From NCBI GenBank assembly GCA_016928525.1, contig JAFGKO010000363.1:1-16575 (forward strand): a stretch of 16,575 nucleotides of DNA, in the 5' to 3' direction. The notes under the pieces were generated by a model. The model saw nothing but the letters and a program-made list of their open reading frames with translations, had not been told where the DNA came from and ran no database searches. Each line of letters starts with the position of its first letter. Position 1 is the first letter of the stretch. The stretch is from Anaerolineales bacterium. Its GTDB lineage: Bacteria > Chloroflexota > Anaerolineae > Anaerolineales > Villigracilaceae. A program made the position numbers and the translations under genes. This document shows, one piece after another, positions 6,881 through 14,423 of this stretch.

Positions 6881-8227
6881 TCAAGTTAACTTATTCAAAA
6901 CTGCATCTGCGAAAAACTGCAAGGATTCGTCATCCTGAAGAGATATTCCCAAGTTATAGATCAAGTCTGCGGTTTCTTGAATCAGGTAGGTGGTAGCATG
7001 GTTTGTCTTGCCATGAAACGGCCGCCGAGAGGTGAATCCGGATATTGCATTTTCAATCACCTGGATATATTGTGCTGCTATTTGCGCTGCATCATGGTGC
7101 TCACGGATCCAGTGCGCTCCGTTTTCCCCTATCTGACAACGTAAGCCCTCATTATCGGCCAGTTCACTGAACAGCTCAAAAAGCGTCTCTTCTTCAAACT
7201 CATCGGGCATAACCTTCACACAGGTCCCCTCCGGGAGATCGGCCAGAGGCTCGATGTCAGAGATCAATGTAGGGATACCCAATCCCATCATGCGAAATGG
7301 CGTAAATGGGGTCCCACCAATATGGGGATAACGAAGGTGAACACCTAGATCCAGCAACTGCATATGCTGTGTAAAAGCGATTGGATCCATCCAGCCGGTA
7401 ATGCGCACGTGATCATCCAGGTCATATTTATGAATGATCCCGGGCAAGTCATACCGGGCGGGGTAATTGCCAACAAAGAAATAAGCCGCATCCGGGTGGT
7501 GAGTGAGAAAACGCGTGAAAGCACGTAAACAGATATCGATGCGCTTATCAGGAACCAGGATTCCACAGGATCCAATGACGAAACGGCCCTCCAACCCCCA
7601 CTGCGCACGCAGTGCACCCATGTCCAAGGTGCAGTCTTCATAGCCAGGAGGCAAAAAGAAATGCTGGTTGATTTGGGTAACCTGCGCTTCGGGACAATAG
7701 CAAAGTACCTGCTGTCGTGCGTGTTCATTGTGGACGATTATACCCAGGCTGTGATCCACTACCCTTTCAAAAAGCGGGTAACGCTTGACAAGCGTTTCGC
7801 CAAAGCCCGAGAGAATCCGTTGGGCTATACTGATATCAGCGATACCATAAGCATATCGCAACTCCTTTAAGTAAAGCTCGGGTTTAGACAGAGCGGAAGT
7901 CAAGTGAATTATAGCCCGGTGCAACGTTGTATCATGGAGAATTACCACGCCCGGGAACTGCTGAAGCAACGGATACATATAGCCATGAAATCCGGCATGA
8001 TCCCCCATGGCGTAGAGCAGTGCATCATATTGATCTGCTCGCGACGGGAATTCATGGAAACTGCGGATTGTAAAATGCTTTGTAATCTCAGGATTATTGG
8101 GATGGTAATTATCATCGATGTACAAATCGATATCAACCAGCTTAGAGAGATGGGGTAACAATCCTTCGCTGTGATCTGCAATCGCAGTCTTCAAAGGAGA
8201 AAGAGGAGTAAAAAGGGCAACACGCAT
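6881..8227 (-). CDS. GT-B fold glycosyltransferase with substituted catalytic motif
   Basis: Glycosyltransferase-like protein of 448 residues, last gene of the long minus operon. The N-terminal domain starts MRVALFTPLSPLKTAIADHS, a variant of the 'P..SGIADYS' loop seen in some GT4 enzymes. The donor domain starts near 215 (FVIGSCGILVPDKRIDICLRAF). The segment LRYPHIGGTPFTPFRMMG (298-315) aligns with the 'LRxPTxGExSg' motif of this subfamily, but the usual Glu is Gly here. ISDIEPLADLPEG follows. The C-terminal 50 residues are helical. I chose ATG 8227 because AGGTG lies six bases upstream; a GTG at 8236 would add three residues. The gene lies 28 bases after the small module protein. It could be an active enzyme with altered chemistry or a non-catalytic partner. 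Confidence 0.8.
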   Translation of the reverse strand: MRVALFTPLSPLKTAIADHSEGLLPHLSKLVDIDLYIDDNYHPNNPEITKHFTIRSFHEFPSRADQYDALLYAMGDHAGFHGYMYPLLQQFPGVVILHDTTLHRAIIHLTSALSKPELYLKELRYAYGIADISIAQRILSGFGETLVKRYPLFERVVDHSLGIIVHNEHARQQVLCYCPEAQVTQINQHFFLPPGYEDCTLDMGALRAQWGLEGRFVIGSCGILVPDKRIDICLRAFTRFLTHHPDAAYFFVGNYPARYDLPGIIHKYDLDDHVRITGWMDPIAFTQHMQLLDLGVHLRYPHIGGTPFTPFRMMGLGIPTLISDIEPLADLPEGTCVKVMPDEFEEETLFELFSELADNEGLRCQIGENGAHWIREHHDAAQIAAQYIQVIENAISGFTSRRPFHGKTNHATTYLIQETADLIYNLGISLQDDESLQFFADAVLNKLT

Positions 8228-8233
8228 CACTGG

Positions 8234-8238
8234 CACCT
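8234..8238 (-). promoter_or_regulatory. Shine-Dalgarno AGGTG that decides the start at 8227
   Basis: AGGTG on the minus strand is complementary to the anti-Shine-Dalgarno CACCT and is spaced six bases from the ATG at 8227. The alternative GTG start (8234-8236) would lie inside this site and is therefore less likely. Confidence 0.6.
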
Positions 8239-8255
8239 GTCCTCAGGGATATTTT

Positions 8256-8651
8256 TCACCCTTCGTGCTGAGAGAGTTCCTCATTTTCCTGTGTCGAAGT
8301 AAGTTCCCAGAGTTTAGCCCGTAACTGGGCATTCTCCCGTGACAATGCCGTCAACGCATCAGCCACCGCAGCGTTATAACGGTTTTGGTCCTCAACAATG
8401 GGGGTAATATACCAGGCTAATAAACGGCGCGTGGCTTTCTGCGCTACAGCTACTAGTTTGGGCCACACCCCTTTGGGCCAATGCGGCCAAGCAATGGGAC
8501 GATAGGGATCGATCCAACTCCTTGCATGCACCTCGGCCAAAGACGCCAAGCGCTCCAAAGGAACATCGATCTCACTGCCCCGATATCGCTCACGCACAGC
8601 CTGTTTAAGCTCCTGCAGAATTCTTGCAACATCCAAGTCTGTTTCTTCCAT
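8256..8651 (-). CDS. Small helical 'GP/YN' module protein, stand-alone copy A
   Basis: Unrecognised by name: 131 residues, no signal peptide or clear transmembrane segment. The N-terminal helix reads LDVARILQELKQAVRERYRG (6-25). A Trp/Pro-rich stretch (PYRPIAWPHWPKG, 49-61) is followed by a basic amphipathic helix LVAVAQKATRRLLAW (66-80). Then YITPIVEDQNRYN (81-93) leads into a coiled coil, LSRENAQLRAKL (103-114). The W80...Y92-N93 spacing and the EN-A-x-LR tail match the proteins at 14424-14864 and, in part, 9756-10757 and 12024-13307. I chose the ATG at 8651; the GTG at 8669 lies within the G-rich ribosome-binding region (about 8660-8666). The gene follows a GT4 by 19 bases and precedes a GT-B protein. 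It may dock or scaffold glycosyltransferases at the membrane (inference). Confidence 0.8.
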   Translation of the reverse strand: MEETDLDVARILQELKQAVRERYRGSEIDVPLERLASLAEVHARSWIDPYRPIAWPHWPKGVWPKLVAVAQKATRRLLAWYITPIVEDQNRYNAAVADALTALSRENAQLRAKLWELTSTQENEELSQHEG

Positions 8652-8670
8652 CTCAGATTTTCCCCCCACA

Positions 8671-9759
8671 CTACATAGGAAAGGTCATCCCCACCCGTCG
8701 GAGCACCTCTCTAAGCTGTTGTTCAACTCTCTCCGGAGCAAAATCCTGTAAGCGCTCATGCTGCGTGCGGAGCACCTGTGCTCGCAGCACCGAGTCGGTC
8801 ACCAACCGATGTGCCATCTCCGCAACCTCAGCGTATCCCAGGCGGGTGAAAAGTACGCCGGCATTCCCTAATGTCTCCGGTATTGCACCGGCACAACGCG
8901 CCAAAACAGGAAGGCCAAAATGCATGCTCTCAATAAGAGGAACACAGAATCCTTCATGGTAACTCGTAGTCAGGTAGAGATCCGCACCCTCATAATACGT
9001 TTTCAACTCAGAAAGAGATACTTTTCCCGTAAGTGTCGCAACTTCGGCAAGCCCCAAAAACCGCACCAAAGCCTCAATCTGTGCCTCATACGTCGGCAAA
9101 TAGCGCGAGCCGACAAGAAAGAGCCGTGAGTCAGGATTGATGTACCGATGGTAGATATAAAAAGCCCTAATGACATCCTCGACAGCCTTATTGGGCACAA
9201 TCCGTCCTACCGAAAGAAAGTTCACCGTGCCTTTGCCGCGCAAGCGCTTCAACAGTGCCTTATCGGTCCGCACAGATGTGAAATTCTCAACGTTCAAAAA
9301 GATAGGCAAAACTCCAGTGCGCTCAGGGGCAAAGCCAGCTTCAATAAGTTCCTGTCGATTATAATCCGAATCCCCTACCCCTAGATCACAAGATATCAGC
9401 GTTGGCAGCACCCTACGCCCCATCTCACACAAAAACTCCTGGTGGCGGTCCCATTTACGGAAAAAGTGCCCCGGCGTGATGTTGTGATAGATCAAAATTT
9501 TACGTCCTTGAAACGCCTGAAAGAGCTTCACATTAGGCGTATAAACCGAATAATGATAGATTAACAGATCTTCGGCATTTCCCAGCCGAGAATGAAATTC
9601 CGTATCGGAATGGGCAAGCTTACTAAATCCCGGCGCGATGTGCTGAGCAAAAATCTCTGTCTCGAATCCCCAGGTCCGCAGCCGGCGATCGATCTCAAAC
9701 ATCTGGGAAACAACAGCGTCGCCGGGGATCACGCCGTGGCCAAGCTGATAGACCTTCAC
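8671..9759 (-). CDS. GT4-family glycosyltransferase, 'PGDA' subfamily copy 1
   Basis: Retaining GT4 enzyme of 362 residues. The N-terminus MKVYQLGHGVIPGDAVVSQM replaces the usual Gly-rich loop with PGDA. YHNITP (91-96) is a hallmark shared with the gene at 13352. The donor domain has LSVGRIVPNKAVEDVI (182-197), FLVGS and the intact catalytic pair E269/E277 in YHEGFCVPLIESMHFGLP. Overall it is a clear paralogue of 13352-14419. The YHNITP...PNK...HEGF arrangement is known to me from mannosyltransferase-like GT4 enzymes of surface polysaccharide loci, but the sugar is unknown. The start is GTG at 9759 with an AAGGAG eight bases upstream, and it overlaps the stop of the preceding module-bearing gene by GTGA. 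That preceding gene may be its partner. Confidence 0.92.
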   Translation of the reverse strand: MKVYQLGHGVIPGDAVVSQMFEIDRRLRTWGFETEIFAQHIAPGFSKLAHSDTEFHSRLGNAEDLLIYHYSVYTPNVKLFQAFQGRKILIYHNITPGHFFRKWDRHQEFLCEMGRRVLPTLISCDLGVGDSDYNRQELIEAGFAPERTGVLPIFLNVENFTSVRTDKALLKRLRGKGTVNFLSVGRIVPNKAVEDVIRAFYIYHRYINPDSRLFLVGSRYLPTYEAQIEALVRFLGLAEVATLTGKVSLSELKTYYEGADLYLTTSYHEGFCVPLIESMHFGLPVLARCAGAIPETLGNAGVLFTRLGYAEVAEMAHRLVTDSVLRAQVLRTQHERLQDFAPERVEQQLREVLRRVGMTFPM

Positions 9760-10757
9760 GCAGTGTGCTCCTTCTCTGCCTCTATCAAGGGGGAGTGTAA
9801 TTCAGACTCCAAACAACGCAGCCGCTGCTCATTGCTCTCTTGAAGCTTCAGCAACGCATAGACCAGATCAACCGCAGCAACGTTAAACTTAGCCTGTTGA
9901 TTCATCCACCCAATGACATACCACTTCGTGGAGATGGTATTCCAAAAGCGGCGAACCGCCGCAATAAAAGGCCCAAATACAGGTACGATGGAATGAAATT
10001 CGGGTTCGATCAAGCGAGCATGAGAGATCAGATCATCCAACGCTACTCGAAAATTCCACAGTAATTCCTCAACATCCGCTTTCTCAGGGTGTTCAGTCGC
10101 CCCGCCCGAAGGGCGCAAAGCCTCAGGTCCCATTGTTGTCATATCCAGATCACTACCTCCTTCTCCCCAACGATGTCTACAGGACTCTGCAATATCACTC
10201 AGCAGTGCTCTTACATCTACAGCAGGATCCGGTAAGACAAACAAGGATGCCAAATCGTCTTCGTCAAAAGGCTGTTGAGGCTTCAAAAGGGAGGCTGGCG
10301 ATCCTTGCACCATCCGATTCAAGGTTGCCCCAAAACATTCCTCACAATTTCCCTGCTCGGACACAATATAAATTCGCTCAAGCGCAAAGCCCGACGAGTC
10401 ATGCAGCGCTTGCTTTTGTGCCACATCAGAGACCAGACAGAAATCCGCAAAATGTACCGGTGCCTGATCAAAGATCGCAGAAGCCCTCAAGTCCAGAATC
10501 ACCGTACCATGATGAATCTGGTTCACTCCCGCCAATAAGGGATAAGGTTGATCGATGAAATGGAACAGAAATAAGGTGCTATCATGTCCATGGTCTGATT
10601 CCAAAATGGTCGCCAGCTTCTCCCGGACTTCTTGGCAACCTTGACCTGTCTCCTGATCCTGAATATAAAGATGGCACTCATGTCCATCGGCAGTAAGGAA
10701 CTGCACCTGCCGAACGACTGCATCATTAAGCGATGGTGCAATCAAACTAACAATCAC
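9756..10757 (-). CDS. Half GT-B (N-terminal domain only) fused to helical module
   Basis: Not recognised as a named family. Residues 1-135 look like the N-terminal Rossmann domain of a GT-B enzyme: MIVSLIAPSLNDAVVRQV, TLFLFHFIDQPYPLL (61-75), GTVILDLRAS (84-93), DFCLVSDVAQKQAL (105-118) and RIYIVSEQ (128-135) line up in order with the acceptor-domain strands of its GT4 neighbour at 8671. No donor domain, GxxxPNK or E-x7-E follows. Instead residues 180-200 (VDVRALLSDIAESCRHRW) resemble the first helix of the small protein at 8256. PVFGPFIAAVRRF (259-271), WYVIGWMNQQAKFN (279-292) and a coiled coil complete the module. The start is GTG with a perfect AAGGAGG seven bases upstream. The gene overlaps both neighbours by four bases. 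It is probably non-catalytic, perhaps a partner of the GT4 it precedes. Confidence 0.75.
   Translation of the reverse strand: MIVSLIAPSLNDAVVRQVQFLTADGHECHLYIQDQETGQGCQEVREKLATILESDHGHDSTLFLFHFIDQPYPLLAGVNQIHHGTVILDLRASAIFDQAPVHFADFCLVSDVAQKQALHDSSGFALERIYIVSEQGNCEECFGATLNRMVQGSPASLLKPQQPFDEDDLASLFVLPDPAVDVRALLSDIAESCRHRWGEGGSDLDMTTMGPEALRPSGGATEHPEKADVEELLWNFRVALDDLISHARLIEPEFHSIVPVFGPFIAAVRRFWNTISTKWYVIGWMNQQAKFNVAAVDLVYALLKLQESNEQRLRCLESELHSPLIEAEKEHTA
9768..9773 (-). promoter_or_regulatory. Ribosome-binding site AAGGAG for the GT4 gene at 9759
   Basis: AAGGAG on the minus strand is eight bases upstream of the GTG start. It lies inside the coding sequence of the preceding gene, and it confirms the GTG start that overlaps the preceding TGA. 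Confidence 0.7.
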
Positions 10758-12007
10758 CGTACTTCCTCCTTATAATCCCCACAAGCAGAGTTTGCCCGCA
10801 ATGTGCGCAGGTAAACGCCCTCTACCACATCGGCAATCTTTTTTCTAGTGTAGCAGTTAAGGAGCCGGGCGTGACCACTTTCTCCCATCTGCCGGGCTAA
10901 CTCAGGTGAATCGATCCAGCTTCTCAAAGCATTAACAATTGCCCGTGAATCGCCCAAGGGGACCAGCCAGCCATCCTGCCCGTCACGGACTATCGTTGTG
11001 ACCGTGGCCAGGCGGGGGCCAATGACAGGCTTTTTCATCGCCCAGGCTTCCAAGAACACAATGCCGAACGCCTCGCCTTCGGATGGCAGCACTAGACAAT
11101 CACAAGCATTCAAGGCATCAATCCGCACATCATCCGACACGAGTCCTAGATTAGAAACGCCCGATATCCCCGAGTAGCGAGAAAACAATTGACGAGAGTA
11201 GTCGGTTTCAGGGCCAACAATAAGAAAATATAAAGATGGATGCTGCGTTTTCAGCATAAGAAATGCAGCGAGTGCCCGCCCTACGCCTTTATATTCGACC
11301 TGGCGTCCTAAGAACAACATCACAAAAGCCTCATCAGGGATACCCAACCGCCGCCGACAGGTGGACTTATCCCGAACAGGGTACAAGTTCAGTTCCAAGC
11401 CCACCCCTGCAGTCGTGACACGTAAAGGATCCAATCCCAGCCGTAGCAAAAATTCACGCTCTGCCTCACTATCTGCGATAACATGATCGCTTCCCTGCAG
11501 CACCTCCAATTGATGCTTCAACCCGTAGCTGACTTCCTGATCGATATGGAGATGTGGCGTCACGACAATGGGCACATGGCGACTGCGAGCAGCCCAGTAG
11601 CCGTACGTAACCTGACTATACACAAGACAATTCAGATGCACTAAATCATACCGAGGCAGCCGGGACAACATACTCAAGAACATTCCCAGAGAAATGGGGC
11701 CACCTCCCAATAATATGAAAGGCTCATACCAGCGTGAACGACTCTTCCAGTAATGACCGAGGCCCCAGCGCAGCATCTCCCATACCCACCAGGTGCGGCG
11801 CATACTTCGGAAACGATAGACATCAACACCATTCAGTCGTTCATAAGACGTTAATTCGTCTTTCCAGGTATTGTAATCCAAGGAGCGCGTCGTAAAGACA
11901 TCAAGGTGATGCCCGCGGTGGGCTAATTCCTCAGAGAGGTCAGCAATATATTTCTCAGAACCACCCACGGCCGGTGGATATTGGTGTGTAACATGTAAGA
12001 CGCGCAT
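10754..12007 (-). CDS. GT4-family glycosyltransferase
   Basis: Retaining GT4 enzyme of 417 residues from the chosen start. The N-terminus MRVLHVTHQYPPAVGGSEKY carries the classic loop. FTTRSLDYNTWKD and VVTPHLHIDQE (148-158) belong to the acceptor domain. The donor domain has LFLGRQVEYKGVGRALAAF (231-249), FLIVGPETDYS and the intact catalytic pair E312/E320 in EGEAFGIVFLEAWAMKKP. The sugar and acceptor are not predictable. An in-frame ATG at 12037 would add ten residues and overlap the preceding gene by 14 bases. I prefer 12007 because the conserved first beta strand begins there and neither start has a strong Shine-Dalgarno sequence. It lies between the GT2-module gene and the half-GT-B gene, and shares a GTGA overlap with the latter. 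Confidence 0.9.
   Translation of the reverse strand: MRVLHVTHQYPPAVGGSEKYIADLSEELAHRGHHLDVFTTRSLDYNTWKDELTSYERLNGVDVYRFRSMRRTWWVWEMLRWGLGHYWKSRSRWYEPFILLGGGPISLGMFLSMLSRLPRYDLVHLNCLVYSQVTYGYWAARSRHVPIVVTPHLHIDQEVSYGLKHQLEVLQGSDHVIADSEAEREFLLRLGLDPLRVTTAGVGLELNLYPVRDKSTCRRRLGIPDEAFVMLFLGRQVEYKGVGRALAAFLMLKTQHPSLYFLIVGPETDYSRQLFSRYSGISGVSNLGLVSDDVRIDALNACDCLVLPSEGEAFGIVFLEAWAMKKPVIGPRLATVTTIVRDGQDGWLVPLGDSRAIVNALRSWIDSPELARQMGESGHARLLNCYTRKKIADVVEGVYLRTLRANSACGDYKEEVR
10765..10771 (-). promoter_or_regulatory. Perfect Shine-Dalgarno AAGGAGG before the half-GT-B gene
   Basis: AAGGAGG lies seven bases upstream of the GTG start at 10757, within the last codons of the preceding GT4. It is the strongest ribosome-binding site in the window, so this non-catalytic-looking protein is probably translated well in its own right. 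Confidence 0.8.
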
Positions 12008-12023
12008 ACCCTGACTATTGCAC

Positions 12024-13307
12024 TTACTTAGGTTCATTCATTACTGCGTCAGAACAAGCAGCACCATGTTTGGCCAACAGAGTGATCTCACGCGTATTCT
12101 CCGAAACATCCAGTTCCTGCTGCTGTATAAACTGAAGCGTTAAGTTTAGCATCTCCCCAAGCCGGGCATTGAAGGCCACTTGCCAGCGCAGTGCATGGAG
12201 TAGCTGCCGCATAGCTGCAAGGCGGGGCCCTATCAATGGCAACCTCTCGACAAAAGATGACTTCTGAGGCAGAATTTGCTTCCATACATTTTCAAACAAC
12301 TGGTAACGCGATTCTAACAACGAGACCTGTTTAACATTTTCATCTAGCAAACAAGCCATGCGCAGCTCCTCAAGCAGCTGCAACAGTGCCAGCGCTTCCA
12401 CCTTTAGATCTGCGCCCTGCGAGATACCGTCAGATCTAATTCGGAATGCAGCAATCTCCTTAATATCCAACATAACTTTCAAATAAGCCGGACGCACCGC
12501 CGTCCTCTCCATACCGCGGCCCAAATGGCTCGCCCACTCACGCTCGGACGGAACAAATATCGTATGCAAATTTTCCAACATCCAATGTTTAAAAGCAAAA
12601 CGTAAGCGGCCCTGATGGTATAAAGATTTCTTTGATAGACTTCCACGGTCAGCCGTTGATGATTCAAAATGTACCAGTCTAGCTTCAGGCACATAGACAA
12701 CTCGGAAGCCTGCTTCCCGTGCGGTGTAACACCAATCCACATCCTCATAATAAGCGGGATAGAAGCCTTCGTCGAGCAAACCTATCCGCTCCAACGCAGA
12801 GCGGGTGACTGCAAGCGCCGCCCCAGTGACAAAATCCACATCGACTACAGATCCGGGTGTCACTATATCCTCAGCACCATAAGCAAGATGCTCCGTCTCG
12901 GCACGTGGGCCGTAGACATGCCCTCCCGCATGCTGAATAGTACCATCAGGGAAAAAAGTTTTACACCCAGCAATCCCTATTTGAGGGTTCTCGAAGACCA
13001 CCATCAAGTTCGACAACCAATCAGATCGAACTTCAGTATCCTGATTGAGCAAAACAAGTACATCCCCTCGAGCAGATCGAAGTCCGACATTGCAACCACC
13101 CGCAAAGCCCAGATTGAATTCATTGCGAAGCAGCCGCACTTGCGGAAAGAATTCAGCGATATAATCCGCAGAGCCGTCCGTAGAGGCATTATCAACCACA
13201 ATAACTTCAAAATCAGGGTAGTCCTGAACCAAGACCGCCTTTAGACAACTCTCCAGATAAGAGCGGCCATTCCAGGTCAGTACAATTATCGAAGCCTTAG
13301 GTACCAT
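12024..13307 (-). CDS. GT2-family glycosyltransferase with C-terminal helical module
   Basis: Two-part protein of 427 residues. Residues 1-240 are a GT2 (GT-A fold) rhamnosyltransferase-like domain: ASIIVLTWNGRSYLESCLKA, VIVVDNASTDGSADYI (35-50), RNEFNLGFAGGCN (61-73), metal-site NQD (88-90), TIQHAGG (123-129) and the catalytic AYYEDVDWCYTAREAG (185-200) with E188/D189. VPEARLVHFESST then closes the domain. Residues 250-427 are a long helical extension not needed for GT2 catalysis. It contains PLIGPRLAAMRQLL (357-370) and W375...LN (387-388), matching the module of three other proteins in this operon, then a coiled coil (LQFIQQQELDVSENTREI). Start ATG 13307 has AAGG seven bases upstream. The gene follows the PGDA-type GT4 after 44 bases. 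The donor is possibly dTDP-rhamnose by family analogy, unproven. Confidence 0.88.
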   Translation of the reverse strand: MVPKASIIVLTWNGRSYLESCLKAVLVQDYPDFEVIVVDNASTDGSADYIAEFFPQVRLLRNEFNLGFAGGCNVGLRSARGDVLVLLNQDTEVRSDWLSNLMVVFENPQIGIAGCKTFFPDGTIQHAGGHVYGPRAETEHLAYGAEDIVTPGSVVDVDFVTGAALAVTRSALERIGLLDEGFYPAYYEDVDWCYTAREAGFRVVYVPEARLVHFESSTADRGSLSKKSLYHQGRLRFAFKHWMLENLHTIFVPSEREWASHLGRGMERTAVRPAYLKVMLDIKEIAAFRIRSDGISQGADLKVEALALLQLLEELRMACLLDENVKQVSLLESRYQLFENVWKQILPQKSSFVERLPLIGPRLAAMRQLLHALRWQVAFNARLGEMLNLTLQFIQQQELDVSENTREITLLAKHGAACSDAVMNEPK

Positions 13308-13351
13308 TTTTCAGCCTTATCTCCACTGTGCTAAAGGCATAACACGACAGG

Positions 13352-14419
13352 TCAGATCCCCAGTTCTTGCAACAAGGCTCGCAACAGCTCTCGAACGTGA
13401 TCAGGCTTAAAGCTTTCCAACCGTTCACGCTGAGAAACAATGATTCGTTCCCTAAGATTCTGGTCCTCGCCTATCATTCCAATCAGTTCAGCCACACGGC
13501 GGTAATCCTTTGCTGCTATCAAAACACCGCTTCTTCCCAGGGTCTCAGGCACAGCCGCAGCTTTATAAGCCACCACAGGGATTCCAAAGTACATACTCTC
13601 CAAAAGAGGGACCCCAAACCCTTCATGCTCACTCATACTAAGATAGATCGCCGCGCTCTTATAGCAGGCTATCAACTCTTGAGGAGAGACATGCCCCAAA
13701 AAGAGGACATCCGGGATCTCCAAGAGCGTCACCAGGGCCTTCAGAAACTCCAGGTAGGGCTCCATGCCGTCCCAAGAGCCCACCAGAATCAATCGTGCGT
13801 CAGGCCGGACAAATTTTTTAAGGTAGTAAAAGGTCAAGATCAGGTCTTCGAACTTTTTGTTAGGCACAACCCGTCCGACAAAACACAAATTAAAGCCGCC
13901 CTGCAGACGCTTAAGGGTTCTATAGTCAGGAGAAGCGGAATAACGAGTTGCATCAAAAACGATAGGTAAGACTCCCCCAAGTTTCCAACCGAAAGTTAAT
14001 AATTCCAAGTAGTTAAAAGCAGAATCCCCCCATCCTGCCTCAGTTACCGTGCTCAAGTAGGACAACTGCTGGCGCCCCGCTAACGTCTGTTCTTCAAAGA
14101 CGACATTAACGCCGCGGAAATAGGTGGAAGGGGTTATATTATGATAAACCAACACCTTACGGGCGCGAAACTGGCGAACCCAGGACAACACTTCCGACGA
14201 ATAACCGGCGGAGAAATGCAGCAACATAAGATCATCGGCAGCAACAAGCTGTTCAGCCTGACGCAGCAGCTTAAAATCGGCGGTCAAATTCAGTGGTGGC
14301 TGCTCGCAGAAAAGCTGACCGGTATAACCCAACGTCTTGAGCAATTGCTGCAGGGACACCATCTGATTGCCAATCGCATCCCCAGGAAAAACTTTCGGGT
14401 GAAATTGGTGCACCTGCAC
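13352..14419 (-). CDS. GT4-family glycosyltransferase, 'PGDA' subfamily copy 2
   Basis: Retaining GT4 enzyme of 355 residues and paralogue of the gene at 8671-9759. Matching landmarks include PGDAIGNQM (12-20), LVYHNITPSTYFRG (90-103), FVGRVVPNKKFEDLIL (180-195), RLILVGS and the catalytic pair E266/E274 in EHEGFGVPLLESMYFGIP, then PETLGRSGVL. The two proteins differ mainly in the acceptor-side middle region, so they may add similar donors to different acceptors. The start is GTG at 14419: AAGGAG lies seven bases upstream, overlapping the last codons of the small module protein, whose TAG stop lies in the spacer. A second GTG two codons later is less well placed. As with its paralogue, a module-bearing gene lies directly upstream. 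Confidence 0.92.
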   Translation of the reverse strand: MQVHQFHPKVFPGDAIGNQMVSLQQLLKTLGYTGQLFCEQPPLNLTADFKLLRQAEQLVAADDLMLLHFSAGYSSEVLSWVRQFRARKVLVYHNITPSTYFRGVNVVFEEQTLAGRQQLSYLSTVTEAGWGDSAFNYLELLTFGWKLGGVLPIVFDATRYSASPDYRTLKRLQGGFNLCFVGRVVPNKKFEDLILTFYYLKKFVRPDARLILVGSWDGMEPYLEFLKALVTLLEIPDVLFLGHVSPQELIACYKSAAIYLSMSEHEGFGVPLLESMYFGIPVVAYKAAAVPETLGRSGVLIAAKDYRRVAELIGMIGEDQNLRERIIVSQRERLESFKPDHVRELLRALLQELGI

Positions 14420-14423
14420 CGGA

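Noticed and set aside
8652..8669. GTG start at 8669 for small module protein A
   Set aside because: It overlaps the G-rich stretch that serves as ribosome-binding site for ATG 8651, and the extra residues (MGGKSE) add nothing conserved.
12669..13244. Plus-strand open frame of 191 codons antisense to the GT2-module gene
   Set aside because: The opposite strand encodes intact GT2 motifs across the same stretch, and this frame shows neither domains nor start signals.
13308..13351. Internal promoter or terminator in the 44-base gap of the long operon
   Set aside because: No TATAAT-like box with an acceptable -35 and no hairpin with a T-run was seen; the operon is probably continuous here.
13367..13969. 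Plus-strand open frame of 200 codons antisense to the PGDA-type GT4
   Set aside because: It lies wholly inside a clear GT4 gene, has no ribosome-binding site and its translation has no recognisable motif; it is a shadow of the real frame.
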